Source: Pseudomonadota bacterium
GTDB taxonomy: Bacteria > Pseudomonadota > Alphaproteobacteria > Acetobacterales > Acetobacteraceae
Length of the DNA stretch: 5,420 nucleotides
Assembly: GCA_021785335.1 (NCBI GenBank)
Contig: JAJYFW010000157.1
Span: forward strand, 1 to 5,420
Direction: 5' to 3'
The translations under genes were made by a program, and so were the position numbers. This document shows, one piece after another, positions 1 to 5,233 of the stretch (positions are counted from its first letter, which is position 1; every line of letters starts with the position of its first letter). The notes beneath the pieces are model-generated. The model did no database searches. It was not told the origin of the DNA and saw nothing but the letters and a program-made list of their open reading frames with translations.

Positions 1-678
1 GAGAAGCACGCCGTCTCCCGCCTGATCGGCGCGCCGCCGGGCTATGTGGGCTACGACGAGGGCGGCGTGCTGACCGAGGCGGTCCGCCGCCGGCCGTATC
101 AGGTCGTGCTGTTCGACGAAGTCGAGAAGGCGCACGAGGATGTGTTCAACATCCTGCTGCAGGTGCTCGACGACGGGCGGCTCACCGATGGCCAGGGCCG
201 TACGGTCGACTTCCGCAACACCATCATCGTGCTGACCAGCAACCTCGGCAGCGAGATCCTCGCAGCCCAGCCGGACGGTGCGGACCTCTCCCTCGCCTAC
301 AAGGGGGTGATGGACATCGTCCGCCAGCACTTCCGGCCGGAGTTCCTCAACCGGCTCGACGAGACGGTGCTGTTCCGCCGGCTGCAGAAGAGCGACATGG
401 CGGCGATCGTGGACATCCAGCTCGGGCGGCTGCGCAAGCTGCTCGCCGACCGCTCGATCGCGCTCGAACTCGACGCCAAGGCGCTCGATTGGCTGGCGGC
501 GGAGGGCTACGACCCGGTCTACGGCGCGCGGCCGCTCAAGCGGGTGATCCAGCGCAGCCTGCAGAACCCGCTGGCCTCTAGGATCCTCGAAGGTTCGATC
601 GCGGAGGGCGAGACGGTCCACGTCTCGGCCGGCCCGCAGGACCTGCTGATCGAGGGAAGGCTGGCCGAAGCCGCCTGA
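1..678 (+). CDS. clpB: ATP-dependent chaperone ClpB, C-terminal part (5' end outside window)
   Basis: C-terminal 225 residues of the cytoplasmic Hsp100 disaggregase ClpB, a hexamer that threads aggregated proteins through its pore with DnaK/DnaJ/GrpE. The reading frame is open from base 1 and ends at TGA 676-678. Visible parts of the second AAA+ module (numbered from the window start): pore loop GYVG at 14-17 with the substrate-gripping Tyr15, Walker B VVLFDE at 35-40, sensor-1 Asn81 in TSNLGS, arginine finger Arg118 in FLNRLDE, and sensor-2 Arg177 in YGARPLKR, then the small C-terminal D2 domain. The IGL/IGF ClpP-docking tripeptide of ClpA/ClpC/ClpX is absent in the stretch after sensor 1, which supports ClpB and a ClpP-independent role. 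The Walker A motif, D1, middle domain and N-domain lie upstream. Nothing looks broken. A related Hsp100 such as ClpV is less likely given the close match to ClpB motifs. Confidence 0.96.
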   Translation, partial: EKHAVSRLIGAPPGYVGYDEGGVLTEAVRRRPYQVVLFDEVEKAHEDVFNILLQVLDDGRLTDGQGRTVDFRNTIIVLTSNLGSEILAAQPDGADLSLAYKGVMDIVRQHFRPEFLNRLDETVLFRRLQKSDMAAIVDIQLGRLRKLLADRSIALELDAKALDWLAAEGYDPVYGARPLKRVIQRSLQNPLASRILEGSIAEGETVHVSAGPQDLLIEGRLAEAA

Positions 679-687
679 CGCCCGCTT

Positions 688-718
688 CCGCGAGGTCGCC
701 CACAAGGCGGCCTCGCGG
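688..718. terminator. Hairpin between convergent clpB and lipoprotein gene
   Basis: Starting ten bases after the clpB stop, CCGCGAGGTCGCC (688-700) pairs with GGCGGCCTCGCGG (706-718) around the 5-base loop CACAA. This gives a 13-bp stem with one G-T wobble. It lies between two convergent stop codons (678 and 739), so it could end transcription in both directions. Neither side has a run of T, so efficient factor-independent termination is not assured. It may act as an RNA-end stabiliser or work with Rho. Confidence 0.6.
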
Positions 719-738
719 CGGTCCCGTGCGAACGCCGC

Positions 739-957
739 TTAGTGCGACGTCACCGCGCCCGCGACAGCGCCGGCGCCGGCGCCGATCGCCGTGCCAAGCA
801 GGATCGGGCCGCCGGCGACGGCACTGATCACGGCCCCGCCCGCGGCGCCGATGGCACTTCCCGAAAGCACGCGCTGCTGCGTGCTGGTGAGGTCCGAGCA
901 GGCGGCGAGTGAGCCAGCGGCGAGGACGACGAGAAGGGCGCGCTTCAGATTGGTCAT
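739..957 (-). CDS. Small glycine-zipper lipoprotein (hypothetical)
   Basis: A 72-residue predicted envelope lipoprotein. Residues 1-19 form a type II signal peptide: Lys5-Arg6, a hydrophobic stretch (ALLVVLAAG), then lipobox LAAC with the lipidated Cys20. The mature part is about 53 residues. After a short polar linker (SDLTSTQQRVLSGS) it is almost entirely a glycine/alanine-rich helical hairpin, with GxxxG-like spacing in AIGAAGGAV and AIGAGAGAVAG. That matches small glycine-zipper domain proteins, which pack helices in membranes and are often stress-induced. The start is supported by GGGAG (967-971, minus strand) nine bases before ATG. The gene is convergent with clpB. A candidate promoter lies at 1037-1066. 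The biological role is unknown; automatic annotations of this type range from 'hypothetical' to 'bacteriocin', and the latter is not supported here. Confidence 0.8.
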   Translation of the reverse strand: MTNLKRALLVVLAAGSLAACSDLTSTQQRVLSGSAIGAAGGAVISAVAGGPILLGTAIGAGAGAVAGAVTSH

Positions 958-1036
958 GTCGAGGTTCTCCCGGAGCTCATATCGGGCGAGGATATAGCCG
1001 GCGGAACGTGGCGGATTCCAGGCAAAATTATTTCAA

Positions 1037-1066
1037 ATTACGTTGAGTAGCCGGCGTTCGTGACAA
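1037..1066 (-). promoter_or_regulatory. Candidate sigma-70-type promoter for the lipoprotein gene
   Basis: On the minus strand TTGTCA (1066-1061, five of six matches to TTGACA) is followed after 18 bases by CGTAAT (1042-1037, four of six matches to TATAAT), with an AT-rich stretch downstream. Transcription would begin near 1030, giving a leader of about 70 bases before the lipoprotein ATG. This is a consensus match only, and AT-rich islands in GC-rich DNA produce such matches by chance. Confidence 0.3.
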
Positions 1067-1260
1067 AAATCGCGCTTCCGGCCCATATCACGCGACACCT
1101 CGCATGCTATCCGCCTCCGCGTCCTGCCTGAGACGAGGCCGTCCTCCGCCTGCGCTTTTTGACTCGGATCCAGACCATTTCCTGAGCGGAAATCCGCCGG
1201 GGTCACACCAAAATGGCACAAATCCGGCCGACCCAATCATGAGTCACGGCGTTTTTGCGT

Positions 1261-1298
1261 ATGCAGGATTGCTATTTTGACACATATAAATCCTGCAT
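1261..1298. repeat. 10-bp perfect inverted repeat in exporter leader (operator or RNA stem candidate)
   Basis: ATGCAGGATT (1261-1270) is the exact reverse complement of AATCCTGCAT (1289-1298), separated by 18 bases. The spacer contains TTGACA (1277-1282), and TATAAA (1285-1290) runs from the spacer into the right arm. The half-sites are about 28 bp centre to centre, close to three helical turns, so two repressor units on one DNA face is plausible. An RNA stem is the alternative. No regulator gene is adjacent. Confidence 0.55.
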
Positions 1299-1331
1299 CG
1301 CCCTTTCGGTTGAGCCCATAATCTTACTGGT

Positions 1332-1364
1332 AAAACCACCGGAATTTCCATTCCGGGGGTTTTT
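1332..1364 (+). terminator. Intrinsic-terminator-like hairpin 38 bases before the MFS start codon
   Basis: AAAACCACCGGAAT (1332-1345) folds onto ATTCCGGGGGTTTT (1350-1363) around the tetraloop TTCC, giving 13 paired positions and a single A-G mismatch. The stem runs into T1360-T1364, giving the classical GC-stem plus T-run layout on the plus strand. The minus strand also ends in TTTT, so it may work both ways. Its place directly ahead of a gene, rather than after one, means it either ends a short upstream transcript or attenuates the exporter. Confidence 0.7.
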
Positions 1365-1402
1365 GCGTTTGTGCAACTCTCAATCTTGAAGATGCCGCCG
1401 CC

Positions 1403-2920
1403 ATGAGCAACCGCCTGAACTTCCTCCATCTCCGCGCCCGACCCGACCACGAAGGTCTGGTGGCGCGAGACCGCTGGCAGTGGGCGGTGCTGAGCGTGGT
1501 GCTCATAGGCGCCACCATGTCAGCGCTCGACGTGAGCATCGTGAACATCGCCCTGCCGACGATCCGGCGCGAATTCGGTGTCCGGCTGTCGCTCGTCGAA
1601 TGGGTGTCGATCTCCTACATGATGGTGCTCGCGATTGCCCTGCCCGTCGTGGGCCGGCTCGCCGACATCTATGGGCGGAGCCTGCTCTACAACGCCGGCT
1701 TCGGGGTCTTTGTTATCGGCTCTGCCGCCTGCGGTCTGGCGCCGACCGCCATGTTTCTCATAATTGCCCGCTGCGTGCAGGCGATCGGCGCCGGGCTGCT
1801 GCAGGCGAACTCGGTGGCCCTGATCACGGTGGTCTTCCGCAAGCGCGACCTCGGCCAGGCGCTCGGCGTTCAGGCCGCCATCCAGGCGACCGCCATGGCG
1901 CTCGGTCCCTTTATCGGCGCGATGCTGATCGCCGCGGTCGGCTGGCGCGTGATCTTCTATGTGAACGTGCCTATCGGGATTGCCGGGCTGGTGATGGCCT
2001 ACATCGTCCTGCCCCGCTATCACCCCGCCGGCCACCGCGAGAAGGTCGATTTCGCGGGCATCGGGTTCTTCACCGTCGGCCTCCTGGGCGTGGCGCTCGC
2101 GGTCAACGGCGCCCAGAGCGCGGGGTGGGGCTCGCGGGTCGTCCAGGGCGAACTGGCGTTCGGCATCGCCAGCTTCGCGGCCTTTGTCCTCACCGAGCTG
2201 CGGGTGAAGAGCCCGATGATCGACGTCCGGCTGTTCCGCCGCTACGCGCTGGTCGCCGGGAACTCCACCGCATTCCTCGCCTACTACGTGCTGTTCACCG
2301 GCCTCTTTCTGCTGCCGTTCTATTTCGAGGACGTGCTGCACTACACCACCGCCTGGTCCGGCGTGATGCTGATGCCCGTGCCGGCCGCGATGGCCTTCTT
2401 GGCACCTTTCGCCGGCCGCGCCGCGGACCGCTTCGGCGCGCGCACCCTCACGCTGGCCGGCTCGCTCATGCTGATGGTCGGTTCCGCGATGCTGATCTTC
2501 GCCCCCAGCCACCATGCTCCCGTCTACCTCGTGGCCGCGATGCTGCTGATGGGCGCGGGCCTCGGCGTCTTCACGCCGGCAAACAACCGCTCCACCATGG
2601 CCTCGACGCCGCGTGACAAGCTCGGCGTGATGGGCGGTCTCTTGAACATGTCGCGCTCCCTTGGGCTGATCTTCGGGATCGACATCTCGGGCATGCTGTT
2701 CATCCAGGTCGCCGCGGGGCAAACGGCGGTGACGAAGAACGGACACGCCGTCGCCCTTGGCGATCTGGGTACGACGGCCTTCATGAACGGCTTCCACCTG
2801 GTGATGGCCACGCTCGTGGCCCTCGCCGCGGCGACCGTCGCGTTCTCCTATTTCCGTCGCGCCGAGAACGGCGCCAGCGTCCACCTCAGCCGGGAAGCGA
2901 GCGCCGAAGTCGAGCTCTGA
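1403..2920 (+). CDS. MFS drug exporter, DHA2 (EmrB/QacA-type) 14-TM family
   Basis: A 505-residue inner-membrane proton-driven antiporter of the DHA2 family, expected to export toxic organic compounds. About 14 hydrophobic helices run from residue 28 to 483, the usual number for DHA2. Family motifs are intact: D1 LDVSIVNIALPTI at 42-54, motif A GRLADIYGRS at 84-93, motif B RCVQAIGAGL at 123-132 with the conserved Arg123, and motif C around ALGPFIGAML at 166-175, which marks antiporters. A second motif-A copy, GRAADRFGAR, is at 338-347. The ATG at 1403 leaves a 27-residue polar N-terminus before helix 1. Its ribosome-binding site is poor (GAAG, 11 bases upstream), so translation may be weak or conditional. 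No MFP (EmrA) partner, outer-membrane channel or regulator gene is next to it, so it probably acts alone. The substrate cannot be told from sequence. Transcription may be controlled by the leader structures at 1261-1364. Confidence 0.93.
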   Translation: MSNRLNFLHLRARPDHEGLVARDRWQWAVLSVVLIGATMSALDVSIVNIALPTIRREFGVRLSLVEWVSISYMMVLAIALPVVGRLADIYGRSLLYNAGFGVFVIGSAACGLAPTAMFLIIARCVQAIGAGLLQANSVALITVVFRKRDLGQALGVQAAIQATAMALGPFIGAMLIAAVGWRVIFYVNVPIGIAGLVMAYIVLPRYHPAGHREKVDFAGIGFFTVGLLGVALAVNGAQSAGWGSRVVQGELAFGIASFAAFVLTELRVKSPMIDVRLFRRYALVAGNSTAFLAYYVLFTGLFLLPFYFEDVLHYTTAWSGVMLMPVPAAMAFLAPFAGRAADRFGARTLTLAGSLMLMVGSAMLIFAPSHHAPVYLVAAMLLMGAGLGVFTPANNRSTMASTPRDKLGVMGGLLNMSRSLGLIFGIDISGMLFIQVAAGQTAVTKNGHAVALGDLGTTAFMNGFHLVMATLVALAAATVAFSYFRRAENGASVHLSREASAEVEL

Positions 2921-2942
2921 TCCGTTCGGAGGCCGGCATCGG

Positions 2943-2965
2943 GCCGCCCACGATCACGCGGCGGC
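2943..2965. terminator. Weak hairpin between convergent exporter and dehydrogenase genes
   Basis: GCCGCC (2943-2948) pairs with GGCGGC (2960-2965) across an 11-base loop, in the 67-base gap between the two convergent stop codons. The stem is only 6 bp and has no T-run, so a terminator role is possible but poorly supported. I see no stronger hairpin in this gap. Confidence 0.25.
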
Positions 2966-2987
2966 AACCACCCCGAAGAGGCGCGCC

Positions 2988-3944
2988 CTAAGACGCCCCG
3001 CGCGTGTCCGCGATGAACTCGCCGACCAGGGCGTCGAGCGTGCCGTGCGGCGCAAAGCCGAGCGACAACGCGCGCGCGGGGTCGAAGCGCGCGGGCCAGG
3101 TGGCGACGATCGCCTCGATCTCCGGTGCCGCCACTGGGCGGACCAGCGCGCGCGCGCTCGGCTTCGCCGCCTCCAGCGCCGCGAGCATCTCGCCCACCGT
3201 CACGGTGAGGCCCGGCGGATTGACGCTCCGGTCAAGACCCATCCCGGCGGTGTCCAGCGAAGCCGCATGCAGCAGCCAATCCGTCGCCTGCGCCGGGCTC
3301 GCGATCCAGAGCGAAAAATCGTCGGCAACGGGAAGCTCCGCGCCCTCGCCGTTGAGCGGCTCGCGCAGAATGGAGGAGACGAAGCTGCTTGCCGCCTTGT
3401 TGGGCCGGCCGGGGCGGATGCACACCGTCGGCAGGCGCAGCGTCACCGCGTCGAGGAAGCCTCGGCGCGTCGCGTCCGCGAGGATCAGCTCTGCCGCGGC
3501 CTTCTGCGTGCCATAGGAGTTGGCCGGCACCTGCCGCGTGGCGGCTCCGATGACCTCGCTCTGGGATGCCGAGAAGCTGGCGACGGAACTGGTGAACACC
3601 ACGCGCGGCGGCCGCGCGAGACGACGGCACGCATCCACCACCGCATCCGTGCCGCGCAGGTTGACGCGCCGCCCAAGTTCGTAGTCGGCCTCTGCGGCGG
3701 CGGAGACGACAGCGGCGAGGTGGAAGATCACGTCGGTGCCGGCCGGGATCGCCGCTTCCGGCAGGTCGGCTACGTCGCCAGCGATCGACGCGACCGGAAA
3801 CGGCGCGTCGGGCGCGGGCGGCGCGGCGATGTCGAACAGGGTGAGGCCGGTGACGGCCCTGCCGCCCAGATGCCCCTCCCGCGCCAGCCGACGCGCCACG
3901 CGCTGGCCGAGAAATCCGCCGCCGCCGGTAATCGCGATACGCAT
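2988..3944 (-). CDS. denD: NAD-dependent epimerase/dehydratase-family dehydrogenase, D-erythronate dehydrogenase-like
   Basis: A cytoplasmic extended short-chain dehydrogenase of 318 residues from the preferred ATG (3944), a normal length for the family. Numbered from the earlier ATG (3947): Rossmann motif TGGGGFLG at 7-14; Asp39 after strand 2, which favours NAD over NADP; HLAA at 76-79; and Ser120/121, Tyr145 and Lys149 of the catalytic S-YxxxK set (NSYGTQK). The segments RLPTVCIRPGRPNKAASSF (171-189), REPLNGE (195-201) and SVNPPGLTVTVGEM (241-254) resemble DenD as I remember it. DenD oxidises D-erythronate at C2 in four-carbon acid sugar breakdown. Its usual partners (OtnC/OtnI, a DUF1537 kinase) are not in the window, so the substrate is inferred. 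Two tandem ATGs exist; the second lies seven bases after GAGG (3955-3952) and gives the standard MRIAITGG start. The start region sits in a 14-bp hairpin. CHRD lies upstream on the same strand. Confidence 0.85.
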   Translation of the reverse strand: MRIAITGGGGFLGQRVARRLAREGHLGGRAVTGLTLFDIAAPPAPDAPFPVASIAGDVADLPEAAIPAGTDVIFHLAAVVSAAAEADYELGRRVNLRGTDAVVDACRRLARPPRVVFTSSVASFSASQSEVIGAATRQVPANSYGTQKAAAELILADATRRGFLDAVTLRLPTVCIRPGRPNKAASSFVSSILREPLNGEGAELPVADDFSLWIASPAQATDWLLHAASLDTAGMGLDRSVNPPGLTVTVGEMLAALEAAKPSARALVRPVAAPEIEAIVATWPARFDPARALSLGFAPHGTLDALVGEFIADTRGAS

Positions 3945-3980
3945 CATGCCCCCTCGGGTCCGTCGCCCCGAGGGGGCATG
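3945..3980 (-). promoter_or_regulatory. Perfect 14-bp hairpin covering denD ribosome-binding site and first ATG
   Basis: CATGCCCCCTCGGG (3945-3958) is the exact reverse complement of CCCGAGGGGGCATG (3967-3980), with an 8-base loop. In the minus-strand RNA the 3' arm carries GAGGGGG, the denD Shine-Dalgarno sequence, and the first of two tandem AUGs. The second AUG follows immediately. The CHRD stop lies eight bases before the 5' arm. It could be the CHRD transcript terminator, though it has no T-run, or a structure that hides the denD start, or both. Confidence 0.75.
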
Positions 3981-3987
3981 GCAGGCG

Positions 3988-4398
3988 CTACTTCGTCAAC
4001 TGGCCACGCATCTCGCCGGCCTTGTGCGCGGTGGTGTGGAGGTTCACGTAGGCATCCCCTTCCTCGATGATCTTGATCACCTTGGGTGTCAGCGTCGCGG
4101 AGCCGGTGAACGGGCTGGGCCCGACCTTCATCGGCACCAGCACCCCCGCGTTCTTGCCCGCCGGCGCCGGGCCGTGGATATGCGCCGCGAACGGTTCCGG
4201 GCCCGTGTAGGTCACGGTCCAGGTCGCCTTCCCGGTAGCGGTATCGATCGTGACCGTCGCCGTGCCATGGGCGGAGGTCTTCACCGGCGGCACCTGCTCG
4301 GCGCCGGTCATCGTGGCATGAAAGGTCTCCGTCGCGGCCATGGCGCCGGTCGAGAACAGCAGGCCGGCGGCGAACGCAGCGAGAGCAAGGCGGGTCAT
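3988..4398 (-). CDS. Secreted CHRD-domain protein
   Basis: A 136-residue exported protein that is essentially one CHRD domain. Residues 1-21 are a Sec signal peptide: Arg3, a hydrophobic core, then AMA before the predicted cleavage at Ala21/Ala22. The CHRD fold follows: FHATMTGAEQVPPV at 26-39, HIHGPA at 73-78, AYVNLHT at 116-122 and the closing GEMRGQL at 128-134. CHRD was first described in chordin; bacterial copies are usually periplasmic or extracellular single-domain proteins with no settled function. His73, His75 and His121 are conserved-looking and could bind metal, but that is inference. The start at 4398 is firm: GGGAGG (4411-4406) lies seven bases ahead, and a signal peptide begins at once. 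A longer frame to 4533 exists but would bury the signal peptide and overlap the divergent acetyltransferase gene. Confidence 0.88.
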   Translation of the reverse strand: MTRLALAAFAAGLLFSTGAMAATETFHATMTGAEQVPPVKTSAHGTATVTIDTATGKATWTVTYTGPEPFAAHIHGPAPAGKNAGVLVPMKVGPSPFTGSATLTPKVIKIIEEGDAYVNLHTTAHKAGEMRGQLTK

Positions 4399-4405
4399 GA
4401 GGTAG

Positions 4406-4411
4406 CCTCCC
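4406..4411 (-). promoter_or_regulatory. Ribosome-binding site fixing the CHRD start
   Basis: On the minus strand GGGAGG lies seven bases before ATG 4398. It is a near-consensus Shine-Dalgarno sequence and decides for the short reading of the CHRD gene rather than the extension to 4533. Confidence 0.8.
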
Positions 4412-4429
4412 AGGTTGAATGGCATGGCG

Positions 4430-4457
4430 CATGTAGGCGCCGGTGGTCCTTGCGCAA
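4430..4457 (-). promoter_or_regulatory. Weak candidate promoter for the CHRD gene in the divergent spacer
   Basis: In the 86-bp gap between divergent genes, minus-strand TTGCGC (4457-4452) is followed after 16 bases by TACATG (4435-4430), each three of six matches to consensus. The palindrome TTGCGCAA (4450-4457) overlaps the -35. The position suits a CHRD promoter, but the match is poor. Confidence 0.2.
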
Positions 4458-4484
4458 GCATGCCGGCGACTGAACCGTTGCGCC

Positions 4485-5177
4485 ATGGACGAATTGCAAC
4501 TGGGGCCGGAGGTGGAGGCAACCCCGCGGCCATTGCCGGCGCGCGTCGCGATCCGCGGCACGCACGCGGTCCTGGAGCCGCTCCACCCGCGCCATGCCCC
4601 CGAACTCTGGCAGGCGGCGCAGGGAGCCGACGCCACCTGGACCTACATGAGCTACGGGCCGTTCGCGAGCGAGGCCGCGATGCGCGCGCACGTGGCGAAC
4701 CTCGCCTCGACGCACGACCCGATGTTCTGGGCGGTGCGGCCGGTGGCGACGGGCGTCGCCTCCGGCTGGCTCGCCCTGCTCAACATCGAGCCGAGGAACG
4801 CCGCGATCGAGCTCGGCGGCATCTGGTTCTCGCCCCGCATGCAGCGCACCCGCGCCGCGACGGAGGCGATGTTCCTCCTGTTGCGCCTGGCCGCGGACGA
4901 CCTCGGCTACCGGCGCCTGGTGTGGAAATGCGATTCGCTCAACGCCGCGAGCCGCCGCGCCGCCCTGCGCCTCGGCTTCACGCACGAGGGCCGTCACCGC
5001 GCCCACATGGTGGTCAAGGGCCGCCGGCGCGACACCGACTGGTATTCGATCCTGGACGACGAGTGGCCGCGCTGCCGGGACGCGATCCTGGCCTGGCTGG
5101 CACCGGCGAACTCCGCGCCGGACGGCACCGCCCGCCGCGGCCTCGCGGCGATCCGCGGCGACCTGCCTGCCGGCTGA
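4485..5177 (+). CDS. GNAT family N-acetyltransferase (RimL-like, Acetyltransf_3 type)
   Basis: A cytoplasmic acetyl-CoA-dependent N-acetyltransferase of 230 residues; the acceptor is unknown. Family landmarks: an N-terminal strand VAIRGTHAVLEPLHPRHAPEL (residues 21-41), TWTYMSYGPF at 51-60, IELGGIWFSP at 108-117, the acetyl-CoA pyrophosphate loop region QRTRAATEAM at 120-129, YRRLVWKCDSLNAASRRAALRLGF (142-165) with the usual Asn153 and LGF, then KGRRRDTDWYSILDDEWP (178-195), a signature of this RimL-related subgroup. A low-complexity Ala/Pro/Arg-rich tail follows from about residue 205. ATG 4485 is preferred because homologues begin shortly before the first strand. The Shine-Dalgarno sequence is weak here, and a GTG at 4443 is an in-frame alternative that would add 14 residues of unlikely sequence. 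The gene is divergent from CHRD. No terminator is visible before the XRE gene 56 bases downstream. Confidence 0.9.
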   Translation: MDELQLGPEVEATPRPLPARVAIRGTHAVLEPLHPRHAPELWQAAQGADATWTYMSYGPFASEAAMRAHVANLASTHDPMFWAVRPVATGVASGWLALLNIEPRNAAIELGGIWFSPRMQRTRAATEAMFLLLRLAADDLGYRRLVWKCDSLNAASRRAALRLGFTHEGRHRAHMVVKGRRRDTDWYSILDDEWPRCRDAILAWLAPANSAPDGTARRGLAAIRGDLPAG

Positions 5178-5210
5178 AGCGAGGCGGAAAATATCGACTT
5201 GCTGATGGTC

Positions 5211-5232
5211 GGTCTATCATTCTAGATAGACC
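5211..5232. promoter_or_regulatory. 22-bp palindromic operator candidate overlapping the XRE promoter
   Basis: GGTCTATC (5211-5218) and GATAGACC (5225-5232) form a perfect inverted repeat with a 6-base spacer, ending one base before the XRE gene's ATG. The plus-strand hexamer TATCAT (5215-5220, five of six matches to TATAAT) lies inside it, with TATCGA or TCGACT near 5192-5199 as a poor -35. A dimeric HTH protein bound here would block the promoter, which suggests autorepression by the adjacent regulator. Confidence 0.65.
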
Positions 5233-5233
5233 A

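Larger units (their letters stand above)
958..1402. other. 445-bp gene-free divergent spacer, partly AT-rich
   Basis: This lies between the divergent lipoprotein and MFS exporter genes. No reading frame here has both a ribosome-binding site and protein-like composition. The G+C content falls well below the flanks: I count about 45% over 1241-1390. The left part holds the candidate lipoprotein promoter and the AT-rich patch 1020-1040. The stretch from about 1070 to 1240 shows nothing I can name beyond isolated TTGACT at 1159-1164 without a good -10. The right part holds a 10-bp inverted repeat, the hexamers TTGACA (1277-1282) and TATAAA (1285-1290), which are too close together to be one promoter, and a terminator-like hairpin. 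The decamer GTTTTTGCGT occurs twice (1251-1260 and 1359-1368). The exporter promoter must lie here or further upstream, but I cannot place it with confidence. Confidence 0.7.

Noticed and set aside
1310..1316. GTTGAGC matching the integron attC core pattern GTTRRRY
   Set aside because: There is no paired RYYYAAC site at attC spacing and no integrase or cassette structure. A 7-base degenerate match is common by chance.
1262..1338. tRNA-like 3' end (GGTTGAGCCC followed by ...ACCA just before a terminator)
   Set aside because: No matching acceptor stem or cloverleaf can be built upstream, and the T-loop consensus TTCRA is not met. It is not a tRNA gene, and a tRNA remnant cannot be shown.
1261..1389. 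A 42-codon frame from ATG 1261 to TGA 1387-1389 running through the terminator hairpin, which could be a leader peptide for exporter attenuation
   Set aside because: It has no ribosome-binding site, shows no clear codon or composition signal, and begins inside the inverted repeat. A short open frame in a stop-poor AT-moderate spacer is expected by chance. It would be worth reviving only with ribosome profiling or conservation.
1033..1450. Two short minus-strand frames (1033-1236 and 1244-1450) in the spacer
   Set aside because: Neither has a ribosome-binding site or protein-like sequence, and the second overlaps the exporter start. They are treated as non-coding.
1520..2884. Long open frame antisense to the MFS gene (454 codons), and a plus-strand shadow at 1480-2616
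   Set aside because: Their translations are His/Arg/Gly-rich low-complexity sequence typical of shadow frames in GC-rich genes. The MFS frame has all family motifs.
3004..4473. Plus-strand frames opposite denD and the CHRD gene (3004-3516, 3045-4070, 3736-4473)
   Set aside because: They are Arg-rich shadow frames. The minus-strand frames carry recognisable SDR and CHRD domains with good start signals.
4443..4484. GTG start at 4443 for the acetyltransferase
   Set aside because: The extra 14 residues lie in the divergent promoter region and precede the family's usual N-terminus. ATG 4485 is simpler, although neither start has a strong ribosome-binding site.
4399..4533. N-terminal extension of the CHRD protein by 45 residues to 4533
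   Set aside because: It would place 45 Pro/Ala-rich residues before a clear signal peptide, ignore the strong GGGAGG at 4406-4411, and overlap the divergent acetyltransferase start.
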